Positions 24,786 through 33,392 of a stretch of DNA of 44,500 bases are shown in pieces; positions within the stretch are counted from its first letter, which is position 1; each line of letters starts with the position of its first letter. The stretch covers positions 1 to 44,500 of the forward strand of contig CANLSH010000028.1 in assembly GCA_947493705.1 (NCBI GenBank), given 5' to 3'. The notes below the pieces were generated by a model that made no database searches, was not told the DNA's origin, and was given only the letters and a program-made list of their open reading frames with translations. Position numbers and translations under genes: made by a program. The stretch comes from an uncultured Arachnia sp. (GTDB lineage: Bacteria; Actinomycetota; Actinomycetes; Propionibacteriales; Propionibacteriaceae).

Positions 24786-25342
24786 TGGGACTGTTTGACC
24801 CGTGGGCCGGTTTCGGCATCACACTGCACACCATCTTCCGCAAGCCATTCACACAGGGCTATCCCGAGAAGGGCAAGGAAAAGGTCACGATGCCGCGATT
24901 CCACGGCAGGCATCAACTGAACCGTTGGCCGGATGGCCTGGAGAAGTGCGTCGGATGCGAGCTGTGTGCATGGGCGTGCCCGGCGGACGCCATCTATGTT
25001 GAAGGCGCCGACAACACCGATGACCAACGCTTCTCGCCCGGCGAACGGTACGGACACGTCTATCAGATCAACTACTTGCGCTGTATTTTCTGTGGCCTGT
25101 GCATCGAGGCGTGCCCAACGCGTGCGCTGACCATGACGAACGAATTCAAGCTGGCGGACAGCACCCGCGCGAGCCTGATCTACGAAAAGGAAGAACTGCT
25201 GGCGCCGCTGCTACCCGGCATGGAGCAACCGCCTCACCCACGACGCCTCGGCGACGATGAGCAAACCTATTTCCTCGGGTTGCCCGAGACGGGTCAGCCA
25301 GACACCCGCACAGCCGCACCGAGTGAAGGAGTAGCCCCGTGA
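24785..25342 (+). CDS. nuoI: NADH-quinone oxidoreductase subunit I
   Basis: NuoI (TYKY subunit) holds two 4Fe-4S clusters, N6a and N6b, which relay electrons to NuoB. The 185-residue protein has the two ferredoxin-like motifs [12 protein letters not shown] near 55-66 and [12 protein letters not shown] near 100-111, each C-x2-C-x2-C-x3-C-P. The N-terminal [20 protein letters not shown] is an amphipathic segment that would lie on the membrane. It overlaps nuoH by one base and nuoJ by 4 nt. Confidence 0.97.
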   Translation: MGLFDPWAGFGITLHTIFRKPFTQGYPEKGKEKVTMPRFHGRHQLNRWPDGLEKCVGCELCAWACPADAIYVEGADNTDDQRFSPGERYGHVYQINYLRCIFCGLCIEACPTRALTMTNEFKLADSTRASLIYEKEELLAPLLPGMEQPPHPRRLGDDEQTYFLGLPETGQPDTRTAAPSEGVAP

Positions 25343-26160
25343 CCACGCTCATTCCTCTGATTTCAGGGGACCAGGTCGCGTTCTGGGTGTGCGCGCCCAT
25401 CATGGTGGTGCTGGCCCTGGGGATGGTGATCGCCCGCAAGCCCGTTCATTCGGCGATTTGCATCGCCGGAGTCATGGTCGGTCTCGCCGTGCTGTACGCC
25501 GCGCAGGACGCTCCATTCCTGTTCGTGGTCCAGATCATCGTCTACACCGGCGCCATCCTCATGCTGTTCCTCTTCGTGGTGATGCTGGTGGGCGTCGACA
25601 GCCGGGATTCGATCGTTGAGGTGTTGAAGGGGCACCGGGTTGCCTCCATCGTGGCCGTCCTCGGACTGGCGGCGTTGATACTGTTCGCGTTCGGCGGCCG
25701 CGTTTTCACCACTCCACCCGTCGGGCTGGAAGCGGCCAACACTGCATTCGGCGGAAACCTTCAGGGCATCGCGGCTCTGCTGTTCACCCGGTACGTGTTC
25801 ATCTTCGAGGCCACAGCCGCGCTGCTCATCACCGCGGCGCTGGGCGCGATGGTCCTGGCACACGGCGAGCGACTCAAGGCCAAGAAGACGCAGGTGGAGG
25901 AGGCCTCCGACCGGATCCAGCGCTATGTCAGCGAGGGTGTTCACCCCGGTCCACTCCCCAACTCGGGCGTCTTCTCCCGTCACAACGCCATCCATGTGCC
26001 AGCACTGTTGCCTGACGGCTCAATCTCGGAGCTGTCCGTGTCACCCATCCTCCGGGCTCGTGGCGTCATCATCGAAGTGGACGCCCTGCGTCGGCCCACC
26101 GCCAGTGCTTTCACCGCCATTGAGCGGGCCTCCGCCGAAGCAGAAGGAGAAGACCTGTGA
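25339..26160 (+). CDS. nuoJ: NADH-quinone oxidoreductase subunit J
   Basis: NuoJ is a membrane subunit near the quinone site. The 273-residue protein has five hydrophobic helices in the first 175 residues. The third contains [20 protein letters not shown] (about 70-89), with the pi-bulge region typical of the family. A hydrophilic tail of about 95 residues follows, with [27 protein letters not shown]. Escherichia coli NuoJ has only about 184 residues, while long tails are common in actinobacteria. The start is GTG 25339, overlapping nuoI. Confidence 0.95.
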   Translation: MTTLIPLISGDQVAFWVCAPIMVVLALGMVIARKPVHSAICIAGVMVGLAVLYAAQDAPFLFVVQIIVYTGAILMLFLFVVMLVGVDSRDSIVEVLKGHRVASIVAVLGLAALILFAFGGRVFTTPPVGLEAANTAFGGNLQGIAALLFTRYVFIFEATAALLITAALGAMVLAHGERLKAKKTQVEEASDRIQRYVSEGVHPGPLPNSGVFSRHNAIHVPALLPDGSISELSVSPILRARGVIIEVDALRRPTASAFTAIERASAEAEGEDL

Positions 26161-26456
26161 CCTCCGAGCCCTATCTGGTTCTCTCGGCGATCCTGTTTGC
26201 CGTGGGGGTGACCGGCTTCCTGCTGCGTCGCAACGCGATCATCGCTTTCATGAGCGTCGAGCTTATGTTGAATGCCACCAACCTCTCATTCGTCACTTTC
26301 TCGAGGCAGCACGGCAATCTGGATGGCCAGGTGGCAACCTTCTTCGTGATGGTTGTCGCCGCCGCCGAGGTCGTCGTCGGTCTGGCCATCATCGTGTCCA
26401 TCTATCGCGCGCGCCGCTCGGCTTCCGTCGACGACGCGAACCTGCTGAAGTTCTAG
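26157..26456 (+). CDS. nuoK: NADH-quinone oxidoreductase subunit K
   Basis: NuoK is a small antiporter-like membrane subunit (MrpC-like). The 99-residue protein has three helices and the hallmark [15 protein letters not shown] near 30-44, whose Glu lies in the proton path, and the second acidic site in [13 protein letters not shown] near 66-78. The start is GTG 26157, overlapping the nuoJ stop. An 11-nt gap with AGAGGG leads to nuoL. Confidence 0.96.
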   Translation: MTSEPYLVLSAILFAVGVTGFLLRRNAIIAFMSVELMLNATNLSFVTFSRQHGNLDGQVATFFVMVVAAAEVVVGLAIIVSIYRARRSASVDDANLLKF

Positions 26457-26467
26457 AGGGCTGAAGA

Positions 26468-28375
26468 GTGCAACTCCTGGAAATCATTCCCGCGGTACCA
26501 GCCACGGGGCTCTTCAGCCTCGCCTGGCTCGTGATCGCCATCCCCTTGGTGTGTGCGGCGCTGCTGCTGGTGCTGGGCCGTCGATCCGACGGGTGGGGAC
26601 ATCTGCTCGCCACGGCCGCCACGCTCGCATCCTTTGTCATCGGGCTACTGCTGTTCCTGCAGATGCTGTCGGCGGACGAGGCCTCACGGGCCGTGTCCGT
26701 GCCGCTGTATGAGTGGATCGCCACCGGTAGCTGGAGCATCGAGGCGGGCTTGTTGGTTGACCAACTCTCCATCCTCTTCGTCCTGCTCATCACGGGCGTG
26801 GGCGCACTCATCCACATCTACTCCATCGGGTACATGGAGCATGATGAGGACAGGCGCAAGTTCTTCGCGTACCTGAACCTCTTCATCGCAGCGATGCTCA
26901 TCCTGGTGCTGGCAGACAACTACCTGGTGCTGTTCGTGGGCTGGGAAGGCGTCGGCCTCGCCTCCTACCTGCTCATCAGTTTCTGGACGTACAAGCCATC
27001 GGCTGCTGCGGCTGGCAAGAAGGCCTTCGTGGTCAACCGAGTGGGTGACCTCGGAATGGCCATGGCGATCTTCACCATGCTGGCGCTGTTCGGTTCCTCC
27101 TCCTTCGCGGATGTCAACGCCGGTGCACCGCAGCTGACTGGCTTCTGGGCCACGCTGCTGGGAGTCCTGTTGCTGGTGGGGGCCTGTGGCAAGTCCGCCC
27201 AAGTGCCTCTGCAGTCCTGGCTCCTGGACGCCATGGAGGGCCCCACACCGGTTTCTGCACTGATCCACGCCGCCACCATGGTCACGGCCGGTGTCTACCT
27301 GGTCATCCGCAGCCATGAGATCTACGCCATGAGTGAGGCAGCCACGCTGGCCGTCGCCATCGTCGGTGTCGTGACACTGCTCGCAGGAGCCTGGATCGGT
27401 TCCAGCAAGGACGACATCAAGAAGGTACTTGCGGGCTCCACCATGTCGCAGATCGGCTACATGATGCTGGCGGCCGGACTCGGCCCCATCGGAGCCGCGT
27501 TCGCCATCTTCCACCTCATCACCCACGGCTTCTTCAAGGCCAACATGTTCCTCGGGGCAGGCTCTGTGATGCATGGCATGAATGATGACGTGGACATGCG
27601 TCGCTTCGGTGGCCTCGCCAAAGCCATGCGCATCACCTCACTGACGTTCGGTGCCGGATACCTGGCCATCATCGGCTTCCCGTTCACCGCTGGCTTCTAC
27701 TCCAAGGACCACATCATCGAATCGGCGTTCGAGTCGAACACCATCCTTGGTGTGCTGGCACTGCTGGGCGCCGGCATCACGGCCTACTACATGACCCGAC
27801 TGATGGTCATGACGTTCTTCGGGGATCGACGGTGGAAGGACGACGTGCACCCACACGAATCGCCGTTGTCCATGACCGTGCCCCTGATCATCCTCGCTGT
27901 CCTCTCGTTGGGGGCAGGTCTTGCCATGAACGGCTGGATTCAGGGGTGGTTGGCCCCTGCGACCGGTGCCGAAGTCCACGAAACGGGGCTGTTCGCCTTC
28001 ACTCCCATAGCGCTGATCACTTTGGCTGTGGTGGCACTCGGCGTGGCGGTGGGGTGGTTCCTGCATCGCGGCGGTGTCCCACACACAGTGCCCGTGACCA
28101 AGAACCCGCTCGTCCTCGCAGGACGTGCCGACCTCTACGGAGACACCCTGAACGAGTACGTGATCATCCGTCCCGTGGGCGGTCTGGTTGACGGCACCGC
28201 CACATTCGATCGCAGTGTCGCCGACGGGGCTGTCATGGGAAGCGCCAGCATGGCCGGAGGTCTGGGCTCGTGGCTTCGCCGAGCCCAGAACGGCTACGTC
28301 CGCACATATGGCCTGACGTTCGTCATTGGGGTCGTGGCCATTGCCTCGGTCGTCATTTTCGGGCAACTGGTCTGA
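26468..28375 (+). CDS. nuoL: NADH-quinone oxidoreductase subunit L
   Basis: NuoL is the distal antiporter-like proton-pumping subunit. The 635-residue protein has about sixteen hydrophobic segments. Recognisable blocks are FVGWEGVGLASYLLISFW near 157-174 with the key Glu, FVVNRVGDLG, KSAQVPLQSWLLDAMEGPTPVSALIHAATMV near 241-271 with the pumping Lys, and HGFFKANMFLGAGSVMH near 355-371. The C-terminal part would be the long lateral helix that clamps the pump subunits. The start is GTG 26468. nuoM begins 13 nt after its stop. Confidence 0.97.
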   Translation: MQLLEIIPAVPATGLFSLAWLVIAIPLVCAALLLVLGRRSDGWGHLLATAATLASFVIGLLLFLQMLSADEASRAVSVPLYEWIATGSWSIEAGLLVDQLSILFVLLITGVGALIHIYSIGYMEHDEDRRKFFAYLNLFIAAMLILVLADNYLVLFVGWEGVGLASYLLISFWTYKPSAAAAGKKAFVVNRVGDLGMAMAIFTMLALFGSSSFADVNAGAPQLTGFWATLLGVLLLVGACGKSAQVPLQSWLLDAMEGPTPVSALIHAATMVTAGVYLVIRSHEIYAMSEAATLAVAIVGVVTLLAGAWIGSSKDDIKKVLAGSTMSQIGYMMLAAGLGPIGAAFAIFHLITHGFFKANMFLGAGSVMHGMNDDVDMRRFGGLAKAMRITSLTFGAGYLAIIGFPFTAGFYSKDHIIESAFESNTILGVLALLGAGITAYYMTRLMVMTFFGDRRWKDDVHPHESPLSMTVPLIILAVLSLGAGLAMNGWIQGWLAPATGAEVHETGLFAFTPIALITLAVVALGVAVGWFLHRGGVPHTVPVTKNPLVLAGRADLYGDTLNEYVIIRPVGGLVDGTATFDRSVADGAVMGSASMAGGLGSWLRRAQNGYVRTYGLTFVIGVVAIASVVIFGQLV

Positions 28376-28388
28376 GGAGGAAGACACC

Positions 28389-29903
28389 ATGTTCAATTCA
28401 ATTCCCCTTCTGACCATCCTGGCCCTGCTGCCTCTGCTCGGTGCCCTGGTGCTGCTGTTCACCAAGGGCCACGTGGGCAAGCTCATCGGTTTGGGCTGTG
28501 CACTCACCACGTCAGTGGTGGGAGTGCTGGTGTTCACGCTGTCACGCTCCACGATGCTCGTGGAATCCGCTCCATGGATTCGTCCCATCGGTGCCTACTA
28601 CGCGCTCGAATTCTCCGGGATGAGCGGCATCCTGGTGCTCCTCACGGTCATTCTCGTACCGGCGGTGTTCATCGCCGAATGGAACGTCGGTGAACGGCCG
28701 GACGCCCGGTGGAGCACCACGTCCTTCTTCGCAATGGCACTCGCCATGCAGGGACTGGCCCTGTACGTGTTCATGGCCGCCGATGTGTTGCTGTTCTACA
28801 TCGCCTTCGAGGCGACCCTGATCCCGATGTATTTCATGATCGCAGGCTGGGGTGGGGTGCGACGCAACGCCGCCGCCATGAAGTTCCTGCTGTACTCACT
28901 GGCGGGCGGCCTCGTCATGCTGGTTGCGGTGGCCGGGCTCTACGCCATCGGCGCGGAACAGGGCAACGTGAGCTTCCTGTTCGACGACCTCGCAGCACTT
29001 GATCTGAGCGGCACCGTTGGCAAGTGGCTCTTCGCTGGCTTCTTCTTCGCCTTTGCCGTCAAGGCACCATTGGTCGGATTCCACACCTGGCTCCCGGACA
29101 CGGCTGAGCAGGCCACGCCCGGCGCCTCCACGCTGCTCGTTGGTGTGCTCGACAAGATCGGCACCTTCGGCATGATCAAGATCTGTCTCCTGGTGTTCCC
29201 GGAGGCCAGTGCCTGGGCCACTCCGGTGGTACTGGTGTGGGCGATCGTGTCGGTGGTCTACGGCGCATTCATGGCCATGGGATCGCGTGACCTCATGCGC
29301 TTCGTGTCCTACACCTCCGTCAGCCACTTCGGGTTCATGGTGTTCGGCATTTTCGCCATGACCACACAGTCCCTGACCGGTTCCATCTTCTACATGTTGA
29401 ACCACGGTCTCTCCAGTGCTGCTCTGTTCCTCGTGGTGGGCTTCCTGGTCCACCGTCGTGGCACCGCAGACATCGCTGCCTTCGGGGGAGTACAGAAACT
29501 GGCGCCGGTGCTGGCCGGATTCCTGTTGATCTCCGGACTTGCGACACTCTCACTTCCTGGTTTCGGTAGCTTCGTGGGCGAGTTCTTCACGATGGCCGGG
29601 GCGTGGCAGCGCTACCCGATCCACACCGCGATCATCACCATCGGCATGGTGCTGTCCGCGGTCTACGTCCTGGGGATGTATCAGCGCACCATGACCGGTC
29701 CGGTATCAGCGCCAGTGGCCGAGAGGGTGGTCTGGGATCTTGATCTCAGGGAGAAGGCGGCAGTCGCCCCCCTCATCGTCCTGATGCTGGCATTCGGCTT
29801 CCTGCCCGCACCTCTGCTGGGCGTCGCCGATGAAACATCCGACGCGGTGATGAGTTCCAGTGGTCTCACGGACCCCGCCCCGCTGCTTGAGGAAGGCAAC
29901 TGA
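28389..29903 (+). CDS. nuoM: NADH-quinone oxidoreductase subunit M
   Basis: NuoM is the second antiporter-like subunit. The 504-residue protein shows about fourteen helices, with FYIAFEATLIPMYFMIAGWGG near 136-156 holding the conserved Glu, and FAVKAPLVGFHTWLPDTAEQATPGAS near 221-246 with the pumping Lys. MFVSYTSVSHFGFM-like text near 302-313 precedes the last helices. ATG 28389 is the start because GAGGAGGAAG stands just before it; upstream in-frame codons fall inside nuoL. It overlaps nuoN by one base. Confidence 0.97.
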   Translation: MFNSIPLLTILALLPLLGALVLLFTKGHVGKLIGLGCALTTSVVGVLVFTLSRSTMLVESAPWIRPIGAYYALEFSGMSGILVLLTVILVPAVFIAEWNVGERPDARWSTTSFFAMALAMQGLALYVFMAADVLLFYIAFEATLIPMYFMIAGWGGVRRNAAAMKFLLYSLAGGLVMLVAVAGLYAIGAEQGNVSFLFDDLAALDLSGTVGKWLFAGFFFAFAVKAPLVGFHTWLPDTAEQATPGASTLLVGVLDKIGTFGMIKICLLVFPEASAWATPVVLVWAIVSVVYGAFMAMGSRDLMRFVSYTSVSHFGFMVFGIFAMTTQSLTGSIFYMLNHGLSSAALFLVVGFLVHRRGTADIAAFGGVQKLAPVLAGFLLISGLATLSLPGFGSFVGEFFTMAGAWQRYPIHTAIITIGMVLSAVYVLGMYQRTMTGPVSAPVAERVVWDLDLREKAAVAPLIVLMLAFGFLPAPLLGVADETSDAVMSSSGLTDPAPLLEEGN

Positions 29904-31462
29904 TGATCACGGCGCCCACCATCGAATGGCTCCTGCTCTCACCCCTGTTGGTGCTCCTGGGCGGTGCTGCGATCGGCGTTCTCATTGAGGCGCTGGTTCC
30001 GCGACGCAACCGCTACGTCGTGCAGGTATTTCTGGCGATGCTCGCGGTTCTTGCAGCTCTGGTACTCACGATCACCAACTGGATCAGCGCCGAGCCCTCC
30101 GTGGCGGCGATGGGCTCCATCACCGTTGACGCCCCGACATACTTCTTCTGGAGCCTGCTTCTGCTGTTCGGCCTCGGAGGGATAGCCCTGTTCGCCGAGC
30201 GCACGCTCGGTGACGGCCAGTCGGCATTTGCTTCCTCCGCCGCCACTGTCCCGGGGTCGCCGTTGGAGCGAGAGGCCGATCGTCTGCGTCGCGAGCACAC
30301 GGAGATCTTCCCCCTGCTGCTGTTCGTGCTCTTCGGCATGCTCATGTTCGCGTCTGCCAACGATCTCCTCACCTTGTTCGTGGCGTTGGAAATCTTCTCG
30401 TTGCCGCTGTACCTGCTGTGCGGCATGGCGCGACGTCGCCGCCTGCTCAGCCAGGAGGCAGCGCTGAAGTACTTCCTGCTCGGCGCCCTGTCCTCGGGGT
30501 TCCTGCTGTACGGCATCTCGATGCTCTATGGCTACTCCGGAGGGTTCCACCTCTATGAGATCGCCGACGCCATCAGCCTGGGTGAGGGCAGCTACTCGCT
30601 GCTGCTGGCCGGTATGGTCCTGATGGCGGTGGGTCTGCTGTTCAAGCTGGGCGCCGTACCGTTCCACTCCTGGACGCCGGATGTCTACACCGGTGCACCC
30701 AGCCCCGTCACCGGCTTCATGGCCGTGGCCACCAAAACTGCCGCCGTGGCTGCTCTGTTGCGCATCTTCTTCGTGGCGCTCGGTGGGGCGCGCTGGGACT
30801 GGCAGCCGATGTTCGCCGCCGTCGCAGTGGCCACCATGCTCGTCGGCTCTGTCATCGGTCTCGTGCAGAGCGACATCAAACGTCTGATGGCGTATTCCTC
30901 CATCGCGCACGCAGGCTTTCTGCTCGTGGGCGTGGTTGGCGTGGTGGGAGCGGGAACGGGTGTGGCGCTCTCCAGCGTCTCATCCCTTGGTTTCTATCTA
31001 CTGGCCTATGGATTGGCGACGCTGGGTGCCTTCGCGATCATCACCATGGTGCGCCGCTCCGGTGGCGAGGCGAACACGATCTCGGCATGGCGTGGTCTTG
31101 GCCGCAGCAACCCGCTGGCTGCCGCGCTGATGACGCTGTTCCTGCTGAGCTTCGCCGGAATCCCGCTGACCGGCGGCTTCGTCGGCAAGCTCGTGGTGTT
31201 CGCTTCCGCATGGACGGGAGGCTACGGCTGGCTGGTGTTGCTGGCCGTGCTCTTCAGCCTGGTGGCGGCCTTCTTCTACCTGCGACTCATCGTCGTGATG
31301 TGGTTCTCGGAGCCAGCGGAGAGCGAGTCCGCAGACGTCGTGCAGCCCTCTCCATGGACATGGTCCGTTATTGTGGTTGCGGCTCTGGGTACTGTCTTCC
31401 TCGGACTCGTTCCCGGAGGTCTGCTGGATCTGGCGAGTACTGCGGGGCAGTTCATCCGCTGA
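29903..31462 (+). CDS. nuoN: NADH-quinone oxidoreductase subunit N
   Basis: NuoN is the antiporter-like subunit closest to the quinone arm and the last gene of the nuo operon. The 519-residue protein has about fourteen helices, with LFVALEIFSLPLYLLCGM near 156-173, AALKYFLLGALSSGFLLYG near 187-205 with its conserved Lys, and LFKLGAVPFHSWTPDVYTGAPSPVTGFMA near 248-276. A hydrophilic loop near 104-135 (GDGQSAFASSAATVPGSPLE) is longer than usual. Only 58 bp separate it from the polyprenyl synthase, so the transcript probably continues. Confidence 0.97.
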   Translation: MITAPTIEWLLLSPLLVLLGGAAIGVLIEALVPRRNRYVVQVFLAMLAVLAALVLTITNWISAEPSVAAMGSITVDAPTYFFWSLLLLFGLGGIALFAERTLGDGQSAFASSAATVPGSPLEREADRLRREHTEIFPLLLFVLFGMLMFASANDLLTLFVALEIFSLPLYLLCGMARRRRLLSQEAALKYFLLGALSSGFLLYGISMLYGYSGGFHLYEIADAISLGEGSYSLLLAGMVLMAVGLLFKLGAVPFHSWTPDVYTGAPSPVTGFMAVATKTAAVAALLRIFFVALGGARWDWQPMFAAVAVATMLVGSVIGLVQSDIKRLMAYSSIAHAGFLLVGVVGVVGAGTGVALSSVSSLGFYLLAYGLATLGAFAIITMVRRSGGEANTISAWRGLGRSNPLAAALMTLFLLSFAGIPLTGGFVGKLVVFASAWTGGYGWLVLLAVLFSLVAAFFYLRLIVVMWFSEPAESESADVVQPSPWTWSVIVVAALGTVFLGLVPGGLLDLASTAGQFIR

Positions 31463-31520
31463 TCCTCGTCTCCGGCCACCGCCTGAGTCCGAAAACGACG
31501 TGTTGGAAGGAAACATCTTC

Positions 31521-32477
31521 GTGGCTGAGTCCACCGCAGTGGAAGGTCTGCTCACGCGCTTCGAGGAGGCGCTTGTGGCTGAGGCCTTCTCCGATGCTCC
31601 CTTCGTGACCGAGGCTGCCACGCACATCATTGCCGCGGGCGGCAAGCGCTTCCGGCCCTTACTTGTTTTTCTCGCCGCGCAGTTCGGCGGTGACGTTGAC
31701 GAGGATGACCTGATCGCCGCCGCACTCGTGGTGGAGCTCACGCACGTGGCGAGCCTGTACCACGACGATGTCATGGACGAGGCGGAGCTGCGTCGCGCAG
31801 CACCATCGGCAAATTCCCGCTGGGGAAATTCCATCGCCATCCTGGTCGGCGACTACCTGTTCGCACGTGCCTCTGCCCGGGTGGCAAAGCTTGGCGTGGA
31901 ATATGTCGCCCTGCAGGCAGAGACCTTCAGTCGTCTGGTGCAGGGTCAGATCGCCGAGACCAGGGGCCCGGGTGAGAGTGAGAAGCCGCTCGCACACCAT
32001 CTGCAGGTGATAGCGGACAAGACTGGTTCTCTGATAGCCACCTCGGCTGTATTCGGTGGCATGGTCTCCGGGGCTTCCCCTGAGGTCATCGACGCGCTGC
32101 GCGCCTACGGCGAGGAAGTGGGCGTGGTGTTCCAGTTGAGCGATGACGTCATCGACATCACCTCGGAGGAGACGGGCAAGACTCCGGGTACGGATCTGCG
32201 GGAGGGGGTGCCCACCCTGCCCACCCTGATGCTGGGAGCATCCACAGACCCGGATGATGCTGAGCTCAAGTCGCTGATTGACGGGGACCTCGAATCAGAG
32301 GAGGCACTGGCCGCTGCCCTCGAAGGGCTGCGCATCCACCCGGTCATGGAGCGTGCCAGGGCCGAGGTTCAGCGTCGTGCCGACCTGGCGCGGAGCCACC
32401 TTGATGTGCTGCCCGATGGTGAGGCGAAGGATATGCTGGCTGCCGTCTGCACAGAACTGGTGGAACGCTCAAGCTGA
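31521..32477 (+). CDS. Polyprenyl diphosphate synthase (menaquinone side chain)
   Basis: This trans-isoprenyl diphosphate synthase condenses isopentenyl diphosphate into a long chain. The 318-residue protein has GGKRFRPLLV near 40-49, the first aspartate-rich motif in YHDDVMDEAELRR near 76-88 (DDxxD) and the second in FQLSDDVID near 203-211. The residues before the first motif (LTHVASLYHDD) lack bulky aromatics at the chain-length gate except Tyr, which suits longer products. GTG 31521 is the start, with GGAAGG about 8 nt before it; the open frame further back lies in nuoN. Its place after nuoN and near menG, menF and menJ suggests that it builds the menaquinone tail. Chain length is not readable. 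Confidence 0.9.
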   Translation: MAESTAVEGLLTRFEEALVAEAFSDAPFVTEAATHIIAAGGKRFRPLLVFLAAQFGGDVDEDDLIAAALVVELTHVASLYHDDVMDEAELRRAAPSANSRWGNSIAILVGDYLFARASARVAKLGVEYVALQAETFSRLVQGQIAETRGPGESEKPLAHHLQVIADKTGSLIATSAVFGGMVSGASPEVIDALRAYGEEVGVVFQLSDDVIDITSEETGKTPGTDLREGVPTLPTLMLGASTDPDDAELKSLIDGDLESEEALAAALEGLRIHPVMERARAEVQRRADLARSHLDVLPDGEAKDMLAAVCTELVERSS

Positions 32478-32484
32478 GGCTGAG

Positions 32485-33330
32485 TCAAGCCGATCGGATA
32501 CGATCCGGATGGCTGTAGACGTTCAGCGTGGTTCCATTGTTGAAGGCGGCAACCGTCAGGCCCAGCTCGTCACCAAGTTCGACGGCCAGCGAGGACGGAG
32601 CCGACACCGCTGAGAGAACCGGCACGCCAGCCATGGCGGCCTTCTGCACCAGTTCGAATGATGCGCGGCCGGAGACCTGAAGGACCGTTCCCGTCAGGGG
32701 GAGTAGTCCGTGCAGAGCCGCTCTGCCCAAGACCTTGTCCACCGCATTGTGCCGCCCCACATCCTCGGCCGCGGAGATGAGCCGGAGATCGCCTGAAGAG
32801 TTGCCGCCCATGAAGAGTGCCGCCGCATGAACGCCGCCGGTGCGAGTGAAGGTTGGCTGCTCCGCTCGGAGACGGGCGGGGAGTCCCAGGACGCCGGTGA
32901 CCGATACTGACAGTCGGTCGAACTTCACCTCGTGGTGGGACGCCTTGCGCACTGCATCGATCGATGCCGTGCCACAGATTCCGCAGCTGCTGGAGGTATA
33001 GACATGTCGCTGCAAAGAGATGTTCGGTGCTGACACCTCGGGTGAGAGGGTCACGTCAACGGTGTTGAAGTCCCGCAGCCCATTGGCGCCGACGCCGGGT
33101 CCATAGTCAATTCTTCTGATGTGTCCCGCATCCCAGATGACGCCTTCGGAGAGCAGAAAGCCGGCAACGAGATCAAAGTCCTGACCCGGTGTTCGCATGG
33201 TGACGCTGAAGGGGCGCCCTGCGAGACGGATTTCCAGGGGTTCCTCGCCCGCCAGCTGGTCCGGCTTGTGACCGACTTCTCCGGTGGCGGACATCGTCTG
33301 GACGCGCCACCTCACCACTGCGCGCTTCAC
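32485..33330 (-). CDS. fdhD: FdhD-type sulfurtransferase for molybdenum enzymes
   Basis: FdhD passes sulfur from a cysteine desulfurase to the bis-MGD cofactor of formate-dehydrogenase-like enzymes. The 281-residue protein has EEPLEIRLAGRPFSVTMRTPG near 29-49, AGFLLSEGVI near 56-65, the persulfide-carrying SSSCGICGTASID near 128-140 (C-x2-C), and AEDVGRHNAVDKVLG near 195-209, which are all family hallmarks. The start is GTG 33330 with a G-rich stretch before it. It is divergent from a YdeP-type oxidoreductase, its likely client. The end is 7 bp from the convergent polyprenyl synthase. Confidence 0.95.
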   Translation of the reverse strand: MKRAVVRWRVQTMSATGEVGHKPDQLAGEEPLEIRLAGRPFSVTMRTPGQDFDLVAGFLLSEGVIWDAGHIRRIDYGPGVGANGLRDFNTVDVTLSPEVSAPNISLQRHVYTSSSCGICGTASIDAVRKASHHEVKFDRLSVSVTGVLGLPARLRAEQPTFTRTGGVHAAALFMGGNSSGDLRLISAAEDVGRHNAVDKVLGRAALHGLLPLTGTVLQVSGRASFELVQKAAMAGVPVLSAVSAPSSLAVELGDELGLTVAAFNNGTTLNVYSHPDRIRSA

Positions 33331-33376
33331 GTGAGGGCCCCCTTGGTGGGTAATTCGTCGACTCTGTCAGCGCAGA

Positions 33377-33386
33377 AGCCTACAGT
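33377..33386. promoter_or_regulatory. Overlapping divergent -10 boxes of fdhD and the YdeP-type gene
   Basis: TACAGT (33381-33386, plus) ends 6 nt before ATG 33393, giving a leaderless message. On the minus strand TAGGCT (33382-33377) fits a -10 for fdhD with a leader near 40 nt. The two boxes share two bases, so polymerase could occupy only one promoter at a time. Confidence 0.4.
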
Positions 33387-33392
33387 GGGGCA

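Noticed and set aside
26684..27574. 296-residue minus-strand frame opposite nuoL
   Set aside because: It is antisense to strongly conserved nuoL codons, has biased His/Glu/Gln composition and no start signal.
26468..31462. Similar blocks in nuoL, nuoM and nuoN as DNA repeats
   Set aside because: The similarity is protein-level paralogy of antiporter-like subunits, not a duplicated DNA segment.
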